Positions 58,201 through 64,000 of a stretch of 64,000 bases of DNA are shown here, piece after piece. This DNA comes from Rhodanobacter sp. 67-28. Its GTDB lineage: Bacteria; Pseudomonadota; Gammaproteobacteria; Xanthomonadales; Rhodanobacteraceae. A program made the translations under genes and the position numbers. The notes below the pieces were generated by a model. The model had not been told where the DNA came from. It saw nothing but the letters and a program-made list of their open reading frames with translations, and did not search any database. Every line of letters starts with the position of its first letter. Positions within the stretch are counted from its first letter, which is position 1. Location: NCBI GenBank assembly GCA_001898415.1, contig MKTU01000036.1, positions 124,001 to 188,000 on the forward strand, in the 5' to 3' direction.

Positions 58201-59177
58201 GCGTGCGCGTGCTCAAGCCCGGCCTGCTCGGCACGCTGCAGGATCGCGGCCGCCCCGGCCATGCAGCGATCGGCGTGGGCCGCGCCGGCGCGATGGACCT
58301 GCCGGCCTGGCGCCTGGCCAACGCGCTGGTCGGCAATCGCGGGAACGAGGCGGCGCTCGAATGCACCCTGCTCGGGCCAACCTTGCGCTTCGAGCGCGCG
58401 ACATGGATCGCGATCACCGGTGCGCCGATCGCCGCCCGGGCCGGCGACACCGACTTGCCGACCTGGACAGCCTGCTGGCTGCCCGCCGGCAGCGTGCTGC
58501 AACTGGGCCGCATGGCCGCCGGCTGCCGCAGCTACCTGGCCGTGCGCGGGGGTTTCGACGTGGCCGCCGTGCTGGGCAGCCGCAGCAGCGACCTGCACGC
58601 CGGGCTCGGCCGCGCGCTGCAAACCGGCGACACGCTGCCGGTCGGCAACGCCGCCAGCAGCGCGGCGCCGGCGAACCATCCCCACGCCCTGCCATGGCGA
58701 CTCGACCCGCGGCCATGGTTCGACTTCGCGCAAACGCCGCTCATGCTGCTGCCCGGCAGCCACCACGCGCAACTCGACGAGGTGTCGCGGCAAGCACTGC
58801 ACACCGGCACTTTCCGCGTCGCCAGCGACAGCAACCGCACCGCCAGCCGTCTGGACGGAGCACGCCTGCAGCTGTGCGCACCGCTGGAACTGATCTCCGA
58901 GGCAACCCTGCCCGGCACGATGCAACTGCCGCCGTCCGGCCAGCCGATCGTGCTGATGGCCGAGGCGCCGGTGACCGGCGGCTATCCGCGCATCGGCCAG
59001 CTTGCCGCGGCGGATCTTCCGCGCCTGGCGCAACGCCGGCCGGGCGATCCCGTATGCTTTCGCCGTGGCACACTGGAACAGGCTGCCGATCGCCTGCGGC
59101 GCCGCGAGCACGCGCTCGACGCCCTGTACCGGCAGATCGCGCGACGACTGCAACACGACGGACTCCTCCTCGCATGA
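58197..59177 (+). CDS. pxpC: 5-oxoprolinase subunit PxpC
   Basis: 326 aa, KipA/PxpC family. Signatures: LGTLQDRGRPGHAAIGVGRA, MDLPAWRLAN, YLAVRGGFD and PVTGGYPRIGQLA. Works as a complex with PxpB and PxpA. In other bacteria a neighbouring HTH or kinase-inhibitor role was proposed for KipA; here the 5-oxoproline role is favoured by context. Confidence 0.95.
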   Translation: MSVRVLKPGLLGTLQDRGRPGHAAIGVGRAGAMDLPAWRLANALVGNRGNEAALECTLLGPTLRFERATWIAITGAPIAARAGDTDLPTWTACWLPAGSVLQLGRMAAGCRSYLAVRGGFDVAAVLGSRSSDLHAGLGRALQTGDTLPVGNAASSAAPANHPHALPWRLDPRPWFDFAQTPLMLLPGSHHAQLDEVSRQALHTGTFRVASDSNRTASRLDGARLQLCAPLELISEATLPGTMQLPPSGQPIVLMAEAPVTGGYPRIGQLAAADLPRLAQRRPGDPVCFRRGTLEQAADRLRRREHALDALYRQIARRLQHDGLLLA

Positions 59178-59187
59178 CTGGCCTTGC

Positions 59188-59952
59188 ATGACGCGCATCG
59201 ACCTCAATGGCGACCTCGGCGAATCGTTCGGCGCCTGGCGAATGGGCGAGGACGCTGCGCTGCTCGATGTGGTCAGCTCGGCCAACCTCGCCTGCGGCTT
59301 CCACGCCGGCGACTTCATGACCATGCAGCAGACCGTGGCCGCCGCGATGGAGCGCGGCGTGGCGATCGGCGCCCACGTCTCGCTGCCCGACCTGCAGGGC
59401 TTCGGCCGCCGCGAGATGCGCGTGACACCCGCCGAGGTGCACGCGATGACGCTGTACCAGCTCGGCGCGCTGCACGGCTTCGCTCACGCCGCCGGCACCC
59501 GGCTGAGCCACGTCAAGCCGCATGGCGCGCTGTACAACATGGCGGCACGCGATCGTGCGCTGGCCGATGCGATCGCCGCGGCGGTGTGCCAGTTTGACCC
59601 GCGCCTGCGGCTGTTCGGCCTGAGCGGATCGGCACTGGTCGACGCGGGCGCGGCGCAGGGCCTGGCGGTGGCCGCCGAGGCATTCGCCGACCGTCGCTAC
59701 CGGCCGGATGGCACGCTGCAACCGCGCAGCGAAGCCGGTGCGGTGATCGACGATGCCGGACTGGCCACTGCGCAGGCCTTGCAGATCGCGCTCGACGGCA
59801 CCGTCACCGCCATCGACGGCAGCACCATCGCCATGCGCGCCGATACGCTGTGCCTGCACGGCGACGGCGTACATGCCGCACGCCTGGCGCGCAGCCTGCG
59901 CGCCGGGCTGGAAGCGGCCGGGGTGACCATCACGGCAACGGGTGAGGCATGA
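59188..59952 (+). CDS. pxpA: 5-oxoprolinase subunit PxpA (LamB/YcsF)
   Basis: 254 aa. LNGDLGESFGAWRMGEDAAL, NLACGFHAGDF, HVSLPDLQGFGRR and HVKPHGALYN define the family. Start at ATG 59188, 10 bp after pxpC. Its stop overlaps the DUF969 gene (ATGA). The complex is cytoplasmic. Confidence 0.96.
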   Translation: MTRIDLNGDLGESFGAWRMGEDAALLDVVSSANLACGFHAGDFMTMQQTVAAAMERGVAIGAHVSLPDLQGFGRREMRVTPAEVHAMTLYQLGALHGFAHAAGTRLSHVKPHGALYNMAARDRALADAIAAAVCQFDPRLRLFGLSGSALVDAGAAQGLAVAAEAFADRRYRPDGTLQPRSEAGAVIDDAGLATAQALQIALDGTVTAIDGSTIAMRADTLCLHGDGVHAARLARSLRAGLEAAGVTITATGEA

Positions 59953-60638
59953 ACTACTGGCCCCTGCTCGGCGTGGCGGTGATCGTGATCGGCTTCGCGC
60001 TGCGCTTCAACGCGGTGCCGGTGGTGGTGGTGGCGGCCCTGGTCAGCGGACTGCTGGCGGGCCTGTCGGTGGCCGACCTGCTCGCCCTGCTGGGCAACAG
60101 TTTCGTGTCTCAGCGCATGCTGCTGCTGTTCGTGCTGACCTTGCCGGCGATCGGCCTGCTCGAGCGCGCCGGCCTGCGCGAACACGCCCAGCGCTGGATG
60201 GCGCGATTGCAGAACCTGACCCTGGCGCGGCTGCTGATCGGCTACCTGCTGCTGCGCCAGTTGCTGGCCACGATGGGCCTGACCGGCGTGGCCGGCGCGG
60301 CGCAGACCGTGCGCCCGCTGCTGGCCCCGATGGGCGAGGCCGCGGCGCAGAAGATCCTGCCCGAGCTGGACCAGGACGATCGCGAGGAGCTGCGCGCGGT
60401 CGCTGCGGCCACCGACAACATCGGCCGCTTCTTCGGCGAGGACGTGTTCATCGCGCTGGGCGCGGTGCTGCTAATCCAGGCCTTCTACACCCAGCATGGC
60501 ATCGAGCTGAGCCCGCTGGCGATCGCCTTGTGGGCCCTGCCCACGGCAGTGGCCGCGTTCGTCATCCAGTCGGTACGCATCTGGCTGTATCAGCGCCGGC
60601 TGCAACGACGCGCCGCCCGCCGCGAGCGGGGCGCCTGA
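59949..60638 (+). CDS. DUF969 membrane protein
   Basis: 229 aa with about six helices (LLGVAVIVIGFALRF, VVVVAALVSGLLAGL, LLLFVLTLPAIGLLE) and a conserved DNIGRFFGEDVF loop. DUF969 and DUF979 proteins occur as a pair in many genomes and are probably two halves of one transporter. Neither has an assigned substrate; linkage to pxpABC and pcp suggests 5-oxoproline or pyroglutamyl peptides. Confidence 0.9.
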   Translation: MNYWPLLGVAVIVIGFALRFNAVPVVVVAALVSGLLAGLSVADLLALLGNSFVSQRMLLLFVLTLPAIGLLERAGLREHAQRWMARLQNLTLARLLIGYLLLRQLLATMGLTGVAGAAQTVRPLLAPMGEAAAQKILPELDQDDREELRAVAAATDNIGRFFGEDVFIALGAVLLIQAFYTQHGIELSPLAIALWALPTAVAAFVIQSVRIWLYQRRLQRRAARRERGA

Positions 60639-60640
60639 GC

Positions 60641-61609
60641 ATGCTGCGGATCGAACACGCGTACTGGCTGATCGCCGCCTTCCTGCTCTACAGCGGCTGG
60701 CGCAATTTGCGCGACGGCCACCGCTGGCATGCCGCCTTCTGGATCGTGCTGGGCCTGCTGTTCGGCGCCGGGGATTTCATCCTGGCGCAGTCGGCGGCCG
60801 GCAACGCCCTGCCCGCGCAGATCGCCGGCATCGGCGTGATCGCACTGGCCTGCCTGGCGCCGCGGCTGCGCCGCCAGGCGCATCCGGAAAACCGCAGCGC
60901 CGAACAACGCCTGCAGTCGGCGATCGAACTCGGCCACCGGCTGTTCGGGCCAGCCCTGCTGATTCCGCTGGTGACCCTGCTGGTGGCGTTGTTCGGCGGC
61001 TACCTGGTGATCGGGCAGTTCGCATTGTTCGCCCAGTCGCAGATGACGCTGACCGGGCTGGCGCTGGCCTGCGTGATCGCCCTGCTGGCCGCCGCAAGGG
61101 TGGCGCGCACGCCGGTGCACGAAGGTGTGGCCGAGGGCCGGCGACTGCTCGATGCGATCGGCTGGGCTGCCCTGCTGCCGCTGCTGCTCGCGGCGCTTGG
61201 CCAGGTGTTCACGCGGAGCGGCGTGGGCGCGGCGATCGCCGAGATCGCCACCGATTTCCTGCCCACCGGCAACGCCACCGCGGCACTGGCGGTGTTCGCG
61301 CTGGGCATGGTGCTGTTCACCGTCATCATGGGCAACGCGTTTGCCGCCTTTCCGGTGATGATGGCCGGCATCGGCCTGCCGCTGCTGATCCAGCAGCACG
61401 GCGCGCACCCGGCGATCCTCGGCGCGATGGGCATGCTGTGCGGCTACTGCGGCACCCTGCTGACGCCGATGGCGGCCGACTTCAACCTGGTGCCGGCGGC
61501 GCTGCTGGAATTGCGCAACCCCTACGGCGTGATCAAGGCGCAGGCCTGGAGCGCGCTGTGGATCTTCGCCAGCACGTTCACCATGATGTGGCTGCTGGTG
61601 TTTCGATGA
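60641..61609 (+). CDS. DUF979 membrane protein
   Basis: 322 aa, about nine helices. GNAFAAFPVMMAGIGLP and MLCGYCGTLLTPMAADFNLVP are notable intramembrane motifs typical of DUF979; the GYCGTL(L/M)TPMAANFN pattern resembles reentrant loops in ion-coupled transporters. It is 2 bp after DUF969 and overlaps pcp (ATGA). Transport function is inferred. Confidence 0.9.
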   Translation: MLRIEHAYWLIAAFLLYSGWRNLRDGHRWHAAFWIVLGLLFGAGDFILAQSAAGNALPAQIAGIGVIALACLAPRLRRQAHPENRSAEQRLQSAIELGHRLFGPALLIPLVTLLVALFGGYLVIGQFALFAQSQMTLTGLALACVIALLAAARVARTPVHEGVAEGRRLLDAIGWAALLPLLLAALGQVFTRSGVGAAIAEIATDFLPTGNATAALAVFALGMVLFTVIMGNAFAAFPVMMAGIGLPLLIQQHGAHPAILGAMGMLCGYCGTLLTPMAADFNLVPAALLELRNPYGVIKAQAWSALWIFASTFTMMWLLVFR

Positions 61610-62280
61610 ACGCGCGAGGCCCGATGAGCAAAACCCTGCCACGTATCCTGTTGACCGGCTTCGACCCGTTCGGCGGCGAGACGGTCAACCCCTCGTGGGA
61701 AGCCGCGCGCGCCCTGCACGGGCGGCGCATCGGCGGGCACCGGGTGGTGGCGCGGCAAATCCCGACCGAGTTCGCCGCCTCGCTGCGCCTGCTCAAGGCC
61801 GCCCTGCGGGAAACGACGCCGGCGATCGTGCTGGGCGTGGGCCAGGCTGGCGGGCGCGCGCAGTTGTCGCTGGAACGCGTGGCGATCAACCTGCAGGATG
61901 CGCGGATTCCCGACAACGCCGGCGTCCAACCGATCGACGAGCCGGTGATCCCCGGCGCGCCCGCGGCCTACTTCAGCACCCTGCCGCTGAAGGCGATGCT
62001 GGCGGCCCTGCACGAGGCCGGACTGCCCGCCGCGATCTCGCACACGGCCGGCACCTACGTGTGCAACCACCTCGCCTACGCAGCGCTGCACTGGAGCGCG
62101 CCCAAGCGCCGCGTGCGCGCCGGCTTCATCCACATCCCGTGGCTGCCGCTGCAGGCCGCATCGCGGCCCGGCGCGCCCAGCATGGCACTGGACGACATGG
62201 TGCGCGGCCTGGAGATCGCGCTGCGGGTGGCGGCCGTCACGCACGCCGACCTGCGCCTCGGCGGCGGCACGATCGCCTGA
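61606..62280 (+). CDS. pcp: Pyrrolidone-carboxylate (pyroglutamyl) peptidase
   Basis: 224 aa, family C15. Glu in AINLQDARIPDN region, Cys in HTAGTYVCNHLAY and His in GFIHIPWLP form the catalytic triad. It removes N-terminal pyroglutamate from peptides, producing 5-oxoproline for PxpABC. ATG 61606 overlaps the DUF979 stop; ATG 61624 is a possible alternative. Last gene of the operon, followed by a terminator. Confidence 0.96.
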   Translation: MNARGPMSKTLPRILLTGFDPFGGETVNPSWEAARALHGRRIGGHRVVARQIPTEFAASLRLLKAALRETTPAIVLGVGQAGGRAQLSLERVAINLQDARIPDNAGVQPIDEPVIPGAPAAYFSTLPLKAMLAALHEAGLPAAISHTAGTYVCNHLAYAALHWSAPKRRVRAGFIHIPWLPLQAASRPGAPSMALDDMVRGLEIALRVAAVTHADLRLGGGTIA

Positions 62281-62292
62281 TCGCCGTTCGAC

Positions 62293-62323
62293 AAAAAGCC
62301 CGCGGCTCACGCCACGGGCTTTT
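62293..62323. terminator. Bidirectional terminator after pcp
   Basis: AAAAGCCCG-C-GGC pairs with GCC-A-CGGGCTTTT around a TCAC loop; one mismatch. Runs of A and T on both sides suit both pcp and the convergent lipoprotein gene. Confidence 0.88.
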
Positions 62324-62346
62324 CGCGGTGCCGCGGTCGCGGCGGT

Positions 62347-62826
62347 TCAGTGCTGCTGCGAGGGCTCGTAGCCGCCGCCGTCGCTGGACGGCTGCGCGCG
62401 CTGCTGGTGGTCCTCCAGCTTGCGCGCCTTGACGTCGACCGGGCTGATCTGGGTGAGGCGGCCCTTGTGGTCGAAGAAATACGCGGCAAAGCCGTAGTCG
62501 ATCGACATGCGGGCCAGATACTGCAGATGCTTCTTGCCGACCTTGGCCTCGTCACTGTCGATCAACAGCACTTTCGCGGGCAGCTTGCCCTGGTCGCGCA
62601 GGTAGGCGAAGTGACTGCCGGCGTCGAGCGCCGAGAGCACCGCGCCATCGATCAGGAATTGCCCGTCCTTGTACGCCTGCATGGTCAGGCTGAATTCGCC
62701 CTTCATCGACGCCGCCAAGTGCTGCTCGTTCTTGACCTGGTTGCGGTGGCAACCGGCCAGCAGCAACACGCTGCCCAGCACGATCGCGGCGGACATGCGG
62801 ACAAGCAGGGTGGACATTCGGCTCAT
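62347..62826 (-). CDS. Lipoprotein of unknown function
   Basis: 159 aa with lipobox LLAGC (Cys26). The mature part contains KGEFSLTMQAYKDGQFLIDG, HFAYLRDQGKLPAKVLLID and a hydrophobic MSIDYGFAAYFFD segment, ending in a Gln/Ser-rich tail. No family recognised. RBS GGGAGAG upstream of ATG 62826. Convergent with pcp. Confidence 0.8.
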   Translation of the reverse strand: MSRMSTLLVRMSAAIVLGSVLLLAGCHRNQVKNEQHLAASMKGEFSLTMQAYKDGQFLIDGAVLSALDAGSHFAYLRDQGKLPAKVLLIDSDEAKVGKKHLQYLARMSIDYGFAAYFFDHKGRLTQISPVDVKARKLEDHQQRAQPSSDGGGYEPSQQH

Positions 62827-62920
62827 GCAGCTCTCCCGGAAGGCGTCGTGGCAACGGTGAAGTCTAGCAGTCCGTGGCGCCGACGGCGGTCGCCGCGCGC
62901 CGCCGTTCAGGCAAACGGGG

Positions 62921-63487
62921 TCAGGTACGCGGCAGGGTCACGCCCTGCTGGCCCTGGTACTTGCCGCCACGGTCCTTGTAGCTGGTCTCGCACTCCTCGT
63001 CGGACTCGAAGAACAGCATCTGCGCCACGCCCTCGTTGGCGTAGATCTTCGCCGGCAGCGGCGTGGTGTTGGAGAACTCGAGCGTCACGTGCCCCTCCCA
63101 TTCCGGTTCCAGCGGCGTCACGTTGACGATGATGCCGCAGCGCGCGTAGGTGCTCTTGCCCAGGCACACCACCAGCACGTTGCGCGGGATGCGGAAGTAC
63201 TCCACCGTGCGCGCCAGCGCGAACGAGTTGGGCGGGATGATGCACACGTCCGAGGCCACGTCGACAAAACTGTTCGGGTCGAATGCCTTGGGATCGACGA
63301 TGGTCGAGTTGATGTTGGTGAAGATCTTGAACTCGCGCGCACAACGCACGTCGTAGCCGTAGCTGGAGGTGCCGTAGGAAACGATGCGCCCGCTGTCGTT
63401 CTGCTTGACCTGGCCCGGCTCGAACGGCTCGATCATGCCCTGGCCCTGGGCCATGCGGCGGATCCACTTGTCGGATTTGATGCTCAC
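62921..63487 (-). CDS. dcd: dCTP deaminase
   Basis: 188 aa from GTG 63487 ([20 protein letters not shown]), RBS GGAGAGC. Deaminase/dUTPase-fold motifs: [49 protein letters not shown]. It turns dCTP into dUTP. An ATG-led extension to 63565 exists but other Dcd proteins begin at SIKSDxWI. Confidence 0.96.
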   Translation of the reverse strand: MSIKSDKWIRRMAQGQGMIEPFEPGQVKQNDSGRIVSYGTSSYGYDVRCAREFKIFTNINSTIVDPKAFDPNSFVDVASDVCIIPPNSFALARTVEYFRIPRNVLVVCLGKSTYARCGIIVNVTPLEPEWEGHVTLEFSNTTPLPAKIYANEGVAQMLFFESDEECETSYKDRGGKYQGQQGVTLPRT

Positions 63488-63590
63488 GCGCTCTCCGGTC
63501 GATTGCGGGCAGCCCGAACCAACCGGGCGCAAAGCGGCAAAAATACATGGTCGGGGTACCGCCACGCCAGCCGGCTGGCCTTCGTCACCC

Positions 63591-63668
63591 GTAGGAGCCC
63601 GCTCGCGGGCGATACTCTTGCGAACCCCGAATCCCGGCCAGGAGCATCGCCCGCCAGCGGGCTCCTAC
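63591..63668. repeat. REP-like palindrome, complete copy (after dcd and FMN reductase)
   Basis: Arms GTAGGAGCCCGCTCGCGGGC GAT and GCATCGCCCGCCAGCGGGCT CCTAC, ~40 bp apart; the centre CTCTTGCGAACCCCGAATCC matches the 44580 copy. The TAG read on the minus strand ends the FMN reductase gene. Confidence 0.82.
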
Positions 63669-64000
63669 GGGCGGGGTGGAAGCGCGGCCAGGAGGTCCAG
63701 CGCTGCGTGCAATTCCGCGCAGCGTTCCGCGCTGGCCAGCACCTGCGCCGCGGTGCAGCCGGCGCCCGGCAATGCCACCGGCACGGGCCGTGCCGCCAGC
63801 AACCGGGCCGACATGGTGAACAGGATCTCGGCCAGTGCCTCCTGCGCATGGTGCGAACCGCGCGCGGCCGTGTTCAGCAGCAACACCGGCTTGCCGGGAA
63901 ACTCCAGGCTGCCGACCAGCCAGTCGAGCAGGTTCTTGAACGCGCCGGGCACGCCGTGGGCGTATTCGGGACAGGCGATCAGCAACGCATCCGCGGCGCC
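63665..64000 (-). CDS. NADPH-dependent FMN reductase, 5' part outside window
   Basis: C-terminal 111 codons only. Flavodoxin-like: LLIACPEYAHGVPGAFKNLL, with DWLVGSLEFPGKPVLLLNT, fits the FMN-reductase/ArsH-like family (S/P-E-Y-x-xGxP-G xxKN motif). The frame is open to the window edge. The stop TAG is supplied by the repeat. Function: flavin reduction with NAD(P)H; physiological role unknown. Confidence 0.85.
   Translation of the reverse strand, partial: GAADALLIACPEYAHGVPGAFKNLLDWLVGSLEFPGKPVLLLNTAARGSHHAQEALAEILFTMSARLLAARPVPVALPGAGCTAAQVLASAERCAELHAALDLLAALPPRP

Overview
The window reads as chromosomal DNA of a high-G+C gammaproteobacterium, most likely of the Xanthomonadales and close to the Rhodanobacter/Dyella/Frateuria group. 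This is inferred from the conserved block asd-(small protein)-fimV-truA-trpF-trpB-trpA-accD, the TrpR-type regulator heading a complete hisGDCBHAF(IE) operon, the mtnB-mtnD-mtnC methionine-salvage genes, and many short palindromic repeats. No rRNA, tRNA, CRISPR array or phage was seen. Strong third-position G/C is uniform except at about 5.2-8.5 kb, which is visibly A/T-richer and looks acquired.

Layout. 0-5 kb: a secreted guanyl-specific RNase overlapping its barstar inhibitor, an S4 RNA-binding protein, arylamine N-acetyltransferase, lipoprotein MsrA and an ABC exporter. 4.8-8.5 kb: an accessory island. A small gene (probable immunity protein) sits directly behind a 37-codon C-terminal remnant of a larger protein (probable polymorphic toxin), next to a complete Type II restriction-modification module: methylase, convergent PD-(D/E)xK nuclease, HTH controller and a candidate C-box. 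8.6-20.6 kb: parE, a fasciclin protein, 3-hydroxyanthranilate dioxygenase, a NUDIX protein, two tandem amino-acid permeases, HiPIP, mtnB-mtnD-mtnC, a caspase-like C13 peptidase and a DUF4232/MliC-like lipoprotein. 20.6-28.1 kb: the histidine operon on the minus strand, headed by a YerC/TrpR-family regulator with a palindrome on its start codon. 28.3-32.6 kb: THX, a MerC-like protein with a Zur box, Zur, gltX and envelope proteins. 32.6-44.5 kb: accD-trpA-trpB-(cupin_8)-trpF-truA-fimV-(coiled coil)-asd, then a D-2-hydroxyacid dehydrogenase and aroC. 44.6-56.3 kb: GNAT, prmB, psd, MltD, YjgR ATPase, a 268-bp MITE-like element, a TPR membrane protein, GreB, a PhnD-like binding protein, DUF3025 and rimO. 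56.4-62.3 kb: a tightly packed plus-strand operon for pyroglutamate (5-oxoproline): dienelactone hydrolase, HIT, pxpB, pxpC, pxpA, DUF969, DUF979, pcp. The end carries a lipoprotein, dcd and a truncated FMN reductase.

How genes work together. The pyroglutamate cluster links peptide trimming (Pcp) and ATP-dependent ring opening (PxpABC) with a two-gene membrane system (DUF969/DUF979) whose substrate is not established; context suggests 5-oxoproline or pyroglutamyl peptides. The his genes are translationally coupled by 1-7 base overlaps, except where a purine-rich inverted repeat separates hisF from hisIE. The same repeat separates trpB from trpA and lies between divergent prmB and psd.

The most unusual features are the toxin remnant/immunity/RM junction, the three copies of the purine-rich inverted repeat, the MITE-like element with 32-bp terminal inverted repeats, palindromic repeats whose first bases form the TAG stop of neighbouring genes, and a cluster of four DnaA-box-like sites upstream of DUF4399.
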